Shown: positions 48,332-56,442 of the stretch, in pieces
How positions within the stretch are numbered: position 1 is the stretch's first letter
How the letters are laid out: every line of letters begins with the position of its first letter
Assembly (NCBI GenBank): GCA_023957235.1
Contig: JAMLHI010000003.1
Span: forward strand, 343,371-407,370
Length of the DNA stretch: 64,000 nucleotides
Direction of reading: 5' to 3'
Origin: Chitinophagales bacterium
GTDB taxonomy: Bacteria > Bacteroidota > Bacteroidia > Chitinophagales > JADIYW01
Made by a program: the position numbers and the translations under genes
Notes under the pieces: generated by a model
Databases searched by the model: none
Told to the model about the DNA's origin: nothing
The model's input: the letters and a program-made list of their open reading frames with translations, nothing else

Positions 48332-48922
48332 CTAATAATAAAGCTTTCGATTTATAATTTCAACTTCTTTTTGTATTTCCATTTCTTTTAATGTACGAAT
48401 AACAGTTTCCACTCTAAGGCAGGTGTATTCTGCTATTTGCTGTCTGGTAAAAGGAATAATGATTCTTCCTTCAATTTGTTGACTTTTCTTATAATGTGCT
48501 AAGAATATTTTTATTTTTTCTTTAGAGTGATTGCTCAATCCAATAGTTGCAAAAGAAGAAAAATCATCAATTCGCCTAGCTTGATGTTGCATTAATTGCA
48601 ATGAAATATCGGGATAGTCGGATAAAATATTTAAAAACTTATCCATTCCTATTTTAATAATGACACTATTGGACAAGGCCTGAGCTGAATTGAGGTATGG
48701 CCGATTCAATAGTATAGAGGACTCTCCAAATCCTTCTCCTGATTGGTAGATGGCATGGATAAACATCTTTCCTTCTGGGTGCGAAGAAAATTCTTTAATT
48801 TCTCCTTGTATCACTTGAAAATAAAAATTAGCAGGGTTCCCTTCTTTGTAAACAAACTCTTTTTTTTTAATTTTTTTTGCAACACCACCGTATGCTATTA
48901 GAATATTATAATCTATTTGCAT
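48332..48922 (-). CDS. Crp/Fnr family transcriptional regulator
   Basis: This 196-residue protein has an N-terminal cyclic-nucleotide-type beta-roll (FVYKEGNPANFYFQVIQGEI; FGESSILLNRPY) and a C-terminal HTH (FTRQQIAEYTCLRVETVIRTLKEME). There are no N-terminal Cys for an Fe-S cluster, so it is not a classical FNR; heme or redox sensing as in other NO regulators is possible. It is separated from azurin by a strong hairpin. Confidence 0.9.
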   Translation of the reverse strand: MQIDYNILIAYGGVAKKIKKKEFVYKEGNPANFYFQVIQGEIKEFSSHPEGKMFIHAIYQSGEGFGESSILLNRPYLNSAQALSNSVIIKIGMDKFLNILSDYPDISLQLMQHQARRIDDFSSFATIGLSNHSKEKIKIFLAHYKKSQQIEGRIIIPFTRQQIAEYTCLRVETVIRTLKEMEIQKEVEIINRKLYY

Positions 48923-48957
48923 AAAGTATTGGAGTTTAAATACTTCTTAAAATGATA

Positions 48958-48998
48958 ATTGCACTAATCTAAATATTATCTATTTAAACTAGTGCAAT
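48958..48998. terminator. Strong nested hairpin between azurin and Crp/Fnr genes
   Basis: ATTGCACTA (48958-48966) pairs perfectly with TAGTGCAAT (48990-48998), and inside TAAATA pairs with TATTTA, leaving a small symmetric internal loop. On the minus strand a weak T-rich stretch follows. It probably ends or stabilises azurin transcripts; an operator function is also possible. Confidence 0.6.
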
Positions 48999-49040
48999 AT
49001 TTACATATTATGTTTATTCTAATTCTTCAGAAGATATCAA

Positions 49041-49544
49041 TTATTCAACGATAAATGTACCTTTCATCATAGCTGAGTGACCAGGGAATGAACACAAGAA
49101 TTCATAAGTACCTTTTGCAGGTGCAGTAAATTCAACTTCTGCAGTTTCGCCACCGCCAATAGTTTTTGTGTGAGCAATCACTTCGTCAACAAGGCTTGCA
49201 GGAATATAGTCATTGTCTTTTGCGTTAATAGCTTCAATAGCAAATTGAGCTAAATCAGATCCTTCAGTTAATAATACGAAGTTATGTCCCATTGAAGCGA
49301 TAGGTAATTTACCTACGTGGTGTAAAATAACTTTTACTTTTTGTCCTTCTTTTGCAGTGATTTCAGTAACGTCATATTTCATGTTGTCATCTGCATTGAT
49401 AGTCACTTCTAATGGTGCTAATGTTGCTGGATCTACTACTTCTGCTGTTTCTTCTGGAGCTGGAGCAGTTGAAGTTTCACTTGAGTTGTTACAAGCTACG
49501 AATAATAATGCGCTACTTGCCAAAACTAAAAATACTTTTTTCAT
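49041..49544 (-). CDS. Azurin-type blue copper lipoprotein
   Basis: This 167-residue protein has a lipobox LLFVAC with Cys18, then an acidic spacer and a cupredoxin domain with all type-1 copper ligands: H87 in SMGHNFVLL, C151, H156 and M160 in CSFPGHSAMM, the exact azurin spacing. It is an electron carrier on the periplasmic side, likely serving the oxidase or an NO/nitrite reductase. RIC is encoded 37 bp upstream. Confidence 0.94.
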   Translation of the reverse strand: MKKVFLVLASSALLFVACNNSSETSTAPAPEETAEVVDPATLAPLEVTINADDNMKYDVTEITAKEGQKVKVILHHVGKLPIASMGHNFVLLTEGSDLAQFAIEAINAKDNDYIPASLVDEVIAHTKTIGGGETAEVEFTAPAKGTYEFLCSFPGHSAMMKGTFIVE

Positions 49545-49581
49545 TTTAATAGTTGTTTTAAATGTGAAAATAAATAAGGTT

Positions 49582-50307
49582 TTATACGGTTTTAAGTTGT
49601 TCCTCTAATGCAATAGATTTAGGGAACAAGATATTATTTTCTAAGTGGATATGCAAGTGTAGATCGTCCTCAAACTCCTTTAATAATGATAAGGTAACTC
49701 TGTATGTATTACATCCATCTTCAGGAGCAGTATAATTATTTGTAAGTTGAGAAATTTTTCTAAAACGTTCTCCTTCAGTATCGTGTTCATGCATCATATT
49801 GCGTATAGGATTTTGTACTGTGCCAAATGATGCAGAGACATCAGTTTTGCTAGATTGTGCCTGAACCATCTTTCTGATATAAGGGAATAAAACCAATTCT
49901 TCCTTTTTCATGTGCATGGCCAATTCGCCTACAGAGGCTTTGAAAAGCTGTTCTACTTCTATCAATTCTGGATGTCTGCCACCATGAACTCTTGCTATCT
50001 TTTCTATGTAAGGAATGATTTCAGTGCTACGAGTTTCCACATATCTGTGATGTTTCTTTTCAATATAGTCTGCTAATAAATCCAAAGGCCATGAATTGTA
50101 ATCTATAGCACCATTAGCCTGTTGTTGCAAGGTGTTGTTCAGTTCATTTAGCACTTCTTCTGTGGAAATATTCATCTGCTGACAGACAGCATCAATGCTT
50201 CTGTTGCCATTACAACAAAAATCAATTTCTCTTCTTTTAAATACGCTTGCCGCTCGATAATCTTGAGCTACTAAGTCTCCTACGATTGTCTCTTTTGTGA
50301 TACTCAT
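49582..50307 (-). CDS. Iron-sulfur cluster repair di-iron protein (RIC/ScdA/YtfE)
   Basis: This 241-residue protein has an N-terminal ScdA_N domain (VGDLVAQDYRAASVFKRREIDFCCNGNRSIDAVC) in two parts and a hemerythrin-like His/Glu four-helix domain (HHRYVETR, HGGRHPEL, MHMKKEEL, HEHDTEG, HIHLENN). RIC repairs Fe-S clusters after nitric oxide or oxidative damage. The gene sits 21 bp downstream of the methyltransferase gene. Confidence 0.94.
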   Translation of the reverse strand: MSITKETIVGDLVAQDYRAASVFKRREIDFCCNGNRSIDAVCQQMNISTEEVLNELNNTLQQQANGAIDYNSWPLDLLADYIEKKHHRYVETRSTEIIPYIEKIARVHGGRHPELIEVEQLFKASVGELAMHMKKEELVLFPYIRKMVQAQSSKTDVSASFGTVQNPIRNMMHEHDTEGERFRKISQLTNNYTAPEDGCNTYRVTLSLLKEFEDDLHLHIHLENNILFPKSIALEEQLKTV

Positions 50308-50328
50308 TTTTGAATTTATTTAAAGTTT

Positions 50329-51099
50329 TTAATTTTTTTGTGCAATCAACACTACTGCATTCATGTGTTTTTGATATTTCTTAAATACATCTCTCATTTC
50401 TAAAATTCTTTTTCTTGCTGGTGCATTCATAATGACATTCCAACCGATTTTAAAAAATCTAAAAATTCCTTCATCGTCAATAATTCTACGATATTCTAGC
50501 AGACTCATATCATTTTTATATACCTCTAAAACTGTAAAGCCTTCTTTTTCTAAAAGGCTTTTCCATTCTGATTCGGTCAATGGTCTTGCATTGACTTTGA
50601 TGGCATAAGCCAAATCTTTTTGTATGGTCGCTTTTAGAGATTCATCTACATCAATCAGTCCTAATTCATGTATTGCATATAATCCTCCTTTCTTCAATAT
50701 TCTGTGAGCCTCTTTGATAATTTCAGATTTTCTATGATCAGCTTGCATAGTCAACATCGCCTCTCCATAAACTTTATCTTTGGAGTTTTCTTCAATAGGA
50801 GTAGAGTTGGCATTGCTATAAATAAATTGGATATGATCTCCTTTTAATTTTTGGCTGAGAGAATTGACGACTTCCTTGTCTGCATCAATACCTGTGTAAG
50901 ACAAAGGCAATTTTGCGAGTGTTAATGAAGCAGTATAACCCATACCTGGAGCAAATTCTACAATTTTATCCTGAGAGGAAATTTTTAATCCATTTACTAA
51001 TTTTTGGGTCAACTCTTTCCCTCCGGGACGTAAAACTCTTTTGCCCATTTTTGCTAGAATCCAATGTCCCTGTGCTTTTGAAAAATCTTTAACTTCCAT
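50329..51099 (-). CDS. Class I SAM-dependent methyltransferase
   Basis: This 256-residue protein has motif I IVEFAPGMGYTASLTLAK, motif II-like VYGEAMLTMQ and motif III ILKKGGLYAIHEL. The substrate is unknown. It is part of the NO-response run, between the 4-TM protein and RIC. No membrane segment is seen. Confidence 0.85.
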   Translation of the reverse strand: MEVKDFSKAQGHWILAKMGKRVLRPGGKELTQKLVNGLKISSQDKIVEFAPGMGYTASLTLAKLPLSYTGIDADKEVVNSLSQKLKGDHIQFIYSNANSTPIEENSKDKVYGEAMLTMQADHRKSEIIKEAHRILKKGGLYAIHELGLIDVDESLKATIQKDLAYAIKVNARPLTESEWKSLLEKEGFTVLEVYKNDMSLLEYRRIIDDEGIFRFFKIGWNVIMNAPARKRILEMRDVFKKYQKHMNAVVLIAQKN

Positions 51100-51236
51100 G
51101 ATTATTTTTTACTGAGTTCAAGTTCTATTTTTTCAATTAACTGCTTTTTTGTTAAATATTTGACAGTTCAACATTTTAGTCTGTTATTCTTTAACTTTTG
51201 ATTTAATAAATAGTTCAATTATCATAATTTCAATTG

Positions 51237-51683
51237 TTAATAAATAACTTTTTTTAATATTGATACGCCAAACTTTATTAAACAAGCTGCTTTTATTACT
51301 TCCATTCCTATAAACCAATAGTGCAATGTCGAAGGACTTGTATCACCACCTCCAATAACAGTTTCTGCTCTAGCATCTAAAGCGGGTAATAGCCATATCG
51401 TTTGAATAATTAGAATGAAAACTACAATAAAGTAGGCGAGATTAATTTTAGATAAGATGGCGTTTTTATTAGAGATATATAGGTTGAAGAAGATAGAAAT
51501 GGCTAACACCCATTCTATTTTGTTCAATACACCAAATACCAATCTTCCAATTCCTAATCCTAAAGGCACACTTATACCGGGAGCTTGGAATTTTAGCCAT
51601 GATTCCATGAAGCTGATAGCACCCACAAATCCCAACCATAGGAATGTAGCTGCAATAGCGATAGGTAGCTTTTGTGATTTCAT
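51237..51683 (-). CDS. Small four-helix membrane protein
   Basis: This 148-residue protein has four predicted transmembrane helices, with FVGAISFMESWLKFQAPG in the first loop and RAETVIGGGDTSPSTLHYWFIGMEV before the last helix. Similar small proteins occur beside respiratory and NO genes in Bacteroidota, but I do not know their function. Its start overlaps the hemoglobin stop by 4 bp. Confidence 0.75.
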   Translation of the reverse strand: MKSQKLPIAIAATFLWLGFVGAISFMESWLKFQAPGISVPLGLGIGRLVFGVLNKIEWVLAISIFFNLYISNKNAILSKINLAYFIVVFILIIQTIWLLPALDARAETVIGGGDTSPSTLHYWFIGMEVIKAACLIKFGVSILKKVIY

Positions 51684-52075
51684 ATAAGTGGTCTAAAAGA
51701 TGAATTGTTATATCGTTGCATTTTCATTTGAAACATTTCGGCCATTCTCTCACCTTGCCATTTGGCTTTTTCTGCTCTCTCTCCAATGAAATATTGATCT
51801 ACTGTCTCTCCAAAAAGTTTTATCCATCTTTCAAAGTGTTCAAAGGCAACTGGTAGAAATGCATGTGGTGGAAATGGTGCTCCAAAATAAGTGTGTTCAT
51901 CTAATAATACTGTCTGCCAAAAACGGTACATTTTTTCTAAATGTTCGGGCCATCTATTCTGAATGACATCATTGAAAACATCTTTTAATAAATCATCTTC
52001 TTGTACTTTGCTATAAAAATGATCTACTAACAAGCGGATATCATCAATTGTTTCTATTTCTTTTCTATCTGTCAT
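51680..52075 (-). CDS. Group III truncated hemoglobin
   Basis: This 131-residue protein starts at ATG 52075 (MTDRKEIETIDD), overlapping the previous stop by 1 bp; the longer open frame upstream has no family similarity. DIRLLVDHFYSKVQEDDLL, YRFWQTVLLDEHTYFGAPF and the proximal-His stretch VAFEHFERWIKLF fit trHbIII. Location among RIC and oxidase genes supports NO or O2 handling. Confidence 0.9.
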   Translation of the reverse strand: MTDRKEIETIDDIRLLVDHFYSKVQEDDLLKDVFNDVIQNRWPEHLEKMYRFWQTVLLDEHTYFGAPFPPHAFLPVAFEHFERWIKLFGETVDQYFIGERAEKAKWQGERMAEMFQMKMQRYNNSSFRPLI

Positions 52076-52497
52076 TAAACAAATGATTTGTACAAATCTG
52101 GTGATAAATACATGATGAGATAAAAAATTGCAAAACCACCAAATGCTATGAGCAGTGCCCATACCCAAGCTGGAATAGCCTTTGGTGTTTCTGAACCAGT
52201 TACAACAAAAATATCATTACGCTCGCTTCCGTAAGCATTGACAGTGATTGGGATATGGTCATTTACTATTTCATTATCTTTCAATCCTACTACTGCTATT
52301 GCTGGTCCGTTCCTAACTTCAAATGGTATAGACCTCACACCTTCAATATTGTCTGTAGATTTTGCTACTATCTTCAATCTATGTTTACCATCAGGGATTT
52401 TTGTCGTATCAAATACAAATTTTACTGGAGAGGCAAACTCTGCAAAAGGTTGGGGGTCGTCATCTAAAAATAGTTTTACTGTTCTATTTTCTTCCAT
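52075..52497 (-). CDS. Membrane-anchored Ig-like domain protein
   Basis: This 140-residue protein has an N-terminal part with beta-sandwich patterns (DGKHRLKIVAKSTDN; IPFEVRNGPAIAVVGL; IPITVNAYG) and one C-terminal transmembrane helix (AWVWALLIAFGGFAIFYLIM). No cofactor motif is visible. It lies 10 bp downstream of a small TM protein and may be an accessory oxidase subunit or assembly factor. Confidence 0.7.
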   Translation of the reverse strand: MEENRTVKLFLDDDPQPFAEFASPVKFVFDTTKIPDGKHRLKIVAKSTDNIEGVRSIPFEVRNGPAIAVVGLKDNEIVNDHIPITVNAYGSERNDIFVVTGSETPKAIPAWVWALLIAFGGFAIFYLIMYLSPDLYKSFV

Positions 52498-52507
52498 GGA
52501 TATTTTT

Positions 52508-52783
52508 TTATTCTACAACAATATTTTTGATGTGATCTGGTGCTGTCTCTTTGGGATTGACTAAATATTTTACACTGAGATATAAAGTAGCTAATACAAT
52601 GAATATAGCAGACCATATAATGATATAATCAGTATCTCCCTGAGGACCTACTCCGTGCGTAATGCCTTTTAAAATATCAGGTTGTTTTTCCTGACAGACA
52701 TCACAAGCTAAAAGAATAGAGCTATTCCACATTGTGAGAGATAGTATGAATAAGAATATCTTTTTCATAATTGTTCTCTTCAA
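52508..52783 (-). CDS. Small exported or membrane protein with CxxC
   Basis: This 91-residue protein has a signal-like start (MKKIFLFILSLTMWNSSILLAC; the start may be this second Met), then CDVC, and one transmembrane helix (YIIIWSAIFIVLATLYLSVKYL). The size fits an accessory subunit of the neighbouring oxidase. The function is unknown. Confidence 0.65.
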   Translation of the reverse strand: MKRTIMKKIFLFILSLTMWNSSILLACDVCQEKQPDILKGITHGVGPQGDTDYIIIWSAIFIVLATLYLSVKYLVNPKETAPDHIKNIVVE

Positions 52784-52793
52784 ATCTTTTTGC

Positions 52794-53027
52794 TTATTTC
52801 CAGTAATTATTGGCTAAAGCAATGGTTTGAAATTCAATAGCAATGACATTTGCAGAAGCGATAAGTTGTGCAGTGTCACTAGCATAGTCATTTCTTAGGC
52901 TTTTTCTGATTTCAGGATTTGTCTGAATCGCTGCAATAGATTTTCTTGCCATTTTGATAGCGAGTTCTCTTCCTTCTTGTGGTGTCTTTGTAATCAAAGA
53001 TTCTAACCAAATTTCGTTGTTTCCCAT
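52794..53027 (-). CDS. Small hypothetical helical protein
   Basis: This 77-residue soluble helical protein (MGNNEIWLESLITKTPQEGREL...) has no recognised domain. It lies 5 bp after the di-heme cytochrome gene and 10 bp before the next small gene, so it is part of the operon. Confidence 0.65.
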   Translation of the reverse strand: MGNNEIWLESLITKTPQEGRELAIKMARKSIAAIQTNPEIRKSLRNDYASDTAQLIASANVIAIEFQTIALANNYWK

Positions 53028-53032
53028 ATTAA

Positions 53033-54043
53033 TTATTTTTTAGCGGTTGAATTAATCATTTCTCTTATTTTTTTCACATCATCAGCAGTTATTGCTGGAG
53101 CATTATTTCCCCAGCTACTTCTCTCATGTGTAGCAATAGCAGCCACTTCTTCATCTGACAAATTTTCAGCAAAAGGTGGCATTACTCCATATTCTGCTCT
53201 AGCATCATATCCTTGTAGAATAATCTTAATGAAAGATTCTGGATTGGCATCATTCACTATTTTGCTTCCTGCTAGTGGAGGGAATGCACCTGGTAGCCCT
53301 TTACCATCAGCTTGGTGACAGGCAGAGCAAGTATTTGTATATAATAATGCCCCATCTAAACCAGCAGGTACTCCATTATTTCCTGCTTGAATATTATCTT
53401 TTTTGCTGGAAGGGATAAAGTCTGAGCTAGGCATTTCACCGATAGTAGCTTGCTTTAAAGAAGTTAGATAGGATACTAAATCCAAAGCTTTCTGAGTGGC
53501 AATAATTTTTTTGCTAGGGTCTTTAAGAAAATTTGTCGGAACAGGTATCACAACATCTTTATCAGTGACTTGGCTAGCTTCTTTTTCTTCAAATAGCCAT
53601 GGATATCCAGGCATGACAGATTCTTTAACTACGGTTCTAGGATTGTATAAGTGGAGTAAATGCCATTCTTTCCCTGGCTGGCGTTTTCCTACGTTGGTCA
53701 AGTCGGGCCCAGTCCTTTCACTGCCTAGCACTGAAGGAGATTGTCTCCAAATGTCAATTCTCTTTTTGCTATAGAAGTAATCTGATGGAATCGAAGGACG
53801 TTCTCCCCATACTTTATCCATTTCTATATTCCTGACTTGCTGGGTATGACAAGACATACAATTTTCTGAATTATAAATTTTTAGACCATTCAATTGCTGA
53901 TCACTGAAAGGCTCCATTGAAGGAAGGGCTTGTACTTTATCTAATTGATATGCTGGAATGACTGCTATCAATATGCTTAAAAATACATATACTGTGAGGG
54001 AGGTGATGACTAAATTTTTATGATTGTTATTTAAGTTAAGCAT
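53033..54043 (-). CDS. Di-heme cytochrome c subunit, CcoO-like with extra cytochrome domain
   Basis: This 336-residue protein has an N-terminal transmembrane anchor (LVITSLTVYVFLSILIAVIP), then a CcoO/FixO-like part with CMSCHTQQVRN, SERTGPDLTNVGKRQP and VMPGYPW. It continues into a second heme domain with CSACHQADGKGLPGAFPPLAG, like CcoP. The fusion supplies two c-type hemes as electron entry to the subunit I gene 11 bp upstream. It faces the periplasm. Confidence 0.88.
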   Translation of the reverse strand: MLNLNNNHKNLVITSLTVYVFLSILIAVIPAYQLDKVQALPSMEPFSDQQLNGLKIYNSENCMSCHTQQVRNIEMDKVWGERPSIPSDYFYSKKRIDIWRQSPSVLGSERTGPDLTNVGKRQPGKEWHLLHLYNPRTVVKESVMPGYPWLFEEKEASQVTDKDVVIPVPTNFLKDPSKKIIATQKALDLVSYLTSLKQATIGEMPSSDFIPSSKKDNIQAGNNGVPAGLDGALLYTNTCSACHQADGKGLPGAFPPLAGSKIVNDANPESFIKIILQGYDARAEYGVMPPFAENLSDEEVAAIATHERSSWGNNAPAITADDVKKIREMINSTAKK

Positions 54044-54054
54044 AGAAGTATCTT

Positions 54055-55896
54055 TTAAGCGTTTGCACTATTCGAAAATGAAGGGTTTGTATTGCTGATA
54101 TTTTTTGGTTTCCTGACCATTACATAGAAATTATATGCAAAGATGAGATGAGATACAAACATGAGTGAGCCTCCAATGGCTCTCCATACCCAATATGGCT
54201 GCATCAAAATGACTGAATCTATAAATGGCTTACCTTCTATCCAACTCAAACCTTTCAACGTACCACCTGTCATCAATGAAATCATGTAAGCAAATAGTCC
54301 TATAAATGCCATCCAGAAATGTGCACCCACCAAAAATTGTTTTGGTTCATTACCTGTCAGTTTTGGTAAAAGCACATAAATACATGCCCAAAGTATAAAA
54401 GTGATAATTCCATACATGGTCATGTGAGAGTGAGCTACGTTGAAATCGTTAAAATGCCAAACGAAATTTGTAAATCTAAAGGCTTGAAGGCTTCCTTGGG
54501 TCGAACCAACGAAGTAGAAGATTACACCAACTAAAAAGAATGGTAAAACATAGCTTTTGGATATTTCATGTCGGCTTCCTCTCATGGTCATCAAGAAATT
54601 TGTTGTTCCTGCTACTACAGGGATAAACATTCCAGCACTAAATACAATAGCTATAGTTTGTAACCACCATGGTAATGGACTAAAGATGAAATGGTGAGTT
54701 CCTATCAGGGTGTAAAACAACATTTGAGTCCAGAATGCTAAGACACCTAATGAATAAGAATAAATAGGCTTGTTAAGGGTAGATGGTAGGTAATAGTATA
54801 TTAATCCTAAAGTAAAAGTCATAAACCACATCCCAACACCCTGATGCATATAATATCCTTGAATGACAGTTTCTCCTAGTCCATTTTGAAAGAAAGGCTG
54901 ATAGGCAATGGTAACAATAGTTAATGTCCATAATAATGCCCCAAAAAGATACCAGTTGGAAATATATATTTCTTTGACAGTTCTTTTGGCTACTGTTTTA
55001 TAAAAATTGATAAAGGTAAGAATCAATCCTATGGCAAATAAAGCCATGACAGGCCAAATATATTCACGGTATTCTCCACCTCCGTTATTGATACCTAGCA
55101 TTAAACATAAGTCTCCCAAAATGACTGCTGCATTCATTAAAACCCATGCTCTCCATGCTATTTTATAACTAAATATACTTGTGTTGGATGTCCTAGAGAC
55201 AACATAATAGGCAAGTCCTACCATGGCAAAAGATGCCCAACCCCAAAATACTGTATTAGTATGTACAGGTCTTAATCGGCCAAATGACAACCATGAAACA
55301 GTATCTACCTCTGGCCAAGCTAGTTTCATTCCTGCATACTGACCGATTGCTGTGCCAAATATGAGCCAAAATACGGCAGCTCCTACATACCATATCACTA
55401 CTTTTTTGAGCTCTTCAGGTGTTTCTAAATTGAGCTTGGCTCTTTTCTTTTCATCAACTAAGGGATTATTGGGGTCGTGTGTCACTTGTGCGATGATACC
55501 TTTATCATCTATGGCAATCGTATCTCCTCCCAATTCATTTCCACTCAGTTTATAATGAAGTGCTTCTTTTCTTTTCTCTAAAAGACTGTCAATTTCATTG
55601 TCATTTAATCCAATGATTTTTTCAGTCAATTGATGCTTGTTTTGAGTTTCTTCTTTCTGCCTCATGCCGTTGAGGTAATCTGAAATTCTGATATATATAA
55701 TGACAACTGCTACCATCATGACAATGGCAATCAATAATATTGTACCTAATACTGCGGGGCTTAATTGCCAATTTTCAATATTGGGATTGGATTGTGTTTG
55801 TGCAAAAGCACTAAATCCCAAAAGTAATAAAGGGATAAGTATTGACCTTTTAAGGAGTGTTTTCTGTGGGTAAAGATTCGCAATTCTTCTTTTCAT
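54055..55896 (-). CDS. cbb3-type (C-family) heme-copper oxidase subunit I-like
   Basis: This 613-residue protein begins with a signal-like segment and an extra transmembrane helix plus soluble linker (about 1-165), then the oxidase core. H212 (RPVHTNTVFWGW), H351 (YYMHQGVGMW), H401-H402 (IGTHHFIFSP) and H489/H491 (AHSHMTMYG) match heme and CuB ligands. Y395, six residues before H401, fits the cross-linked Tyr of cbb3 oxidases. No Glu is seen at the site expected of NorB. Oxygen reduction is thus more likely than NO reduction, but the gene neighbourhood leaves NO possible. Confidence 0.82.
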   Translation of the reverse strand: MKRRIANLYPQKTLLKRSILIPLLLLGFSAFAQTQSNPNIENWQLSPAVLGTILLIAIVMMVAVVIIYIRISDYLNGMRQKEETQNKHQLTEKIIGLNDNEIDSLLEKRKEALHYKLSGNELGGDTIAIDDKGIIAQVTHDPNNPLVDEKKRAKLNLETPEELKKVVIWYVGAAVFWLIFGTAIGQYAGMKLAWPEVDTVSWLSFGRLRPVHTNTVFWGWASFAMVGLAYYVVSRTSNTSIFSYKIAWRAWVLMNAAVILGDLCLMLGINNGGGEYREYIWPVMALFAIGLILTFINFYKTVAKRTVKEIYISNWYLFGALLWTLTIVTIAYQPFFQNGLGETVIQGYYMHQGVGMWFMTFTLGLIYYYLPSTLNKPIYSYSLGVLAFWTQMLFYTLIGTHHFIFSPLPWWLQTIAIVFSAGMFIPVVAGTTNFLMTMRGSRHEISKSYVLPFFLVGVIFYFVGSTQGSLQAFRFTNFVWHFNDFNVAHSHMTMYGIITFILWACIYVLLPKLTGNEPKQFLVGAHFWMAFIGLFAYMISLMTGGTLKGLSWIEGKPFIDSVILMQPYWVWRAIGGSLMFVSHLIFAYNFYVMVRKPKNISNTNPSFSNSANA

Positions 55897-56327
55897 CGTA
55901 TTAAAATTGATTTTCCAGATTTAATTTTTGTAGCTAAGTCGTATATAGTTGTTGTCTCTAACATTCTTTTTAATTCAACTCTGATTTTGATAAACTTATC
56001 ATGCATAGGACAAGGTGCAGATGCATCACATTCGCTAAGACCCAAACCGCAGCCATTGTAAACAGAATCTCCATCTATCGCATAGACGATTTGACTGATT
56101 TTTATCTCATTCATTTTGTCTTTGGGAATTTCAAATCCTCCATAAGGACCTTTTGTTGATTGTATAATCTGACTTTTGGTCAGTATTCCCAAAAGTTTTG
56201 CAGTAAATGCCTCAGGCGAACCCGCATTTTGGGCCACATCACCTAGTTTTACTCTATTGCTTTTTAAAGATTGTGTAGCAATATAAATAGTCGCTCGTAT
56301 GGCATATTCACAAGATTTTGAAAACAT
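55893..56327 (-). CDS. Rrf2 family transcriptional regulator, Fe-S type
   Basis: This 144-residue protein is a close paralogue of 40320-40754, from MFSKSCEYAIRATIYIA through PYGGFEI. Cys in CGLGLSECDASAPCPMH form the likely Fe-S loop, as in NsrR. Its stop overlaps the oxidase start by 4 bp, and a perfect palindrome lies upstream, so it probably autoregulates and controls the whole minus-strand run. Confidence 0.92.
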   Translation of the reverse strand: MFSKSCEYAIRATIYIATQSLKSNRVKLGDVAQNAGSPEAFTAKLLGILTKSQIIQSTKGPYGGFEIPKDKMNEIKISQIVYAIDGDSVYNGCGLGLSECDASAPCPMHDKFIKIRVELKRMLETTTIYDLATKIKSGKSILIR

Positions 56328-56372
56328 ATCTTATTTTGAATGATTCTAAAAGCAAATCTAATTAAATATTTC

Positions 56373-56396
56373 ATTTCGGATAACTTTATCCGAAAT
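56373..56396. promoter_or_regulatory. Perfect palindrome, likely Rrf2 operator
   Basis: ATTTCGGATA (56373-56382) and TATCCGAAAT (56387-56396) are exact reverse complements around a 4-bp spacer. It lies 46 bp upstream of the Rrf2 ATG. The GGA-N8-TCC core is shared with the repeat before the paralogous Rrf2 gene at 40249-40272. Confidence 0.75.
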
Positions 56397-56442
56397 ATTT
56401 AAAGTTAAATTAAAATTCAAATACCCAATTGTATGAAGGGTG

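Noticed and set aside
52076-52168. N-terminal extension of the truncated hemoglobin at 51680
   Set aside because: The extra residues overlap the upstream gene in another frame and have no globin similarity.
54055-55896. Nitric oxide reductase NorB
   Set aside because: No Glu at the FeB site and a Tyr at the cbb3 position; an oxidase is the better call.
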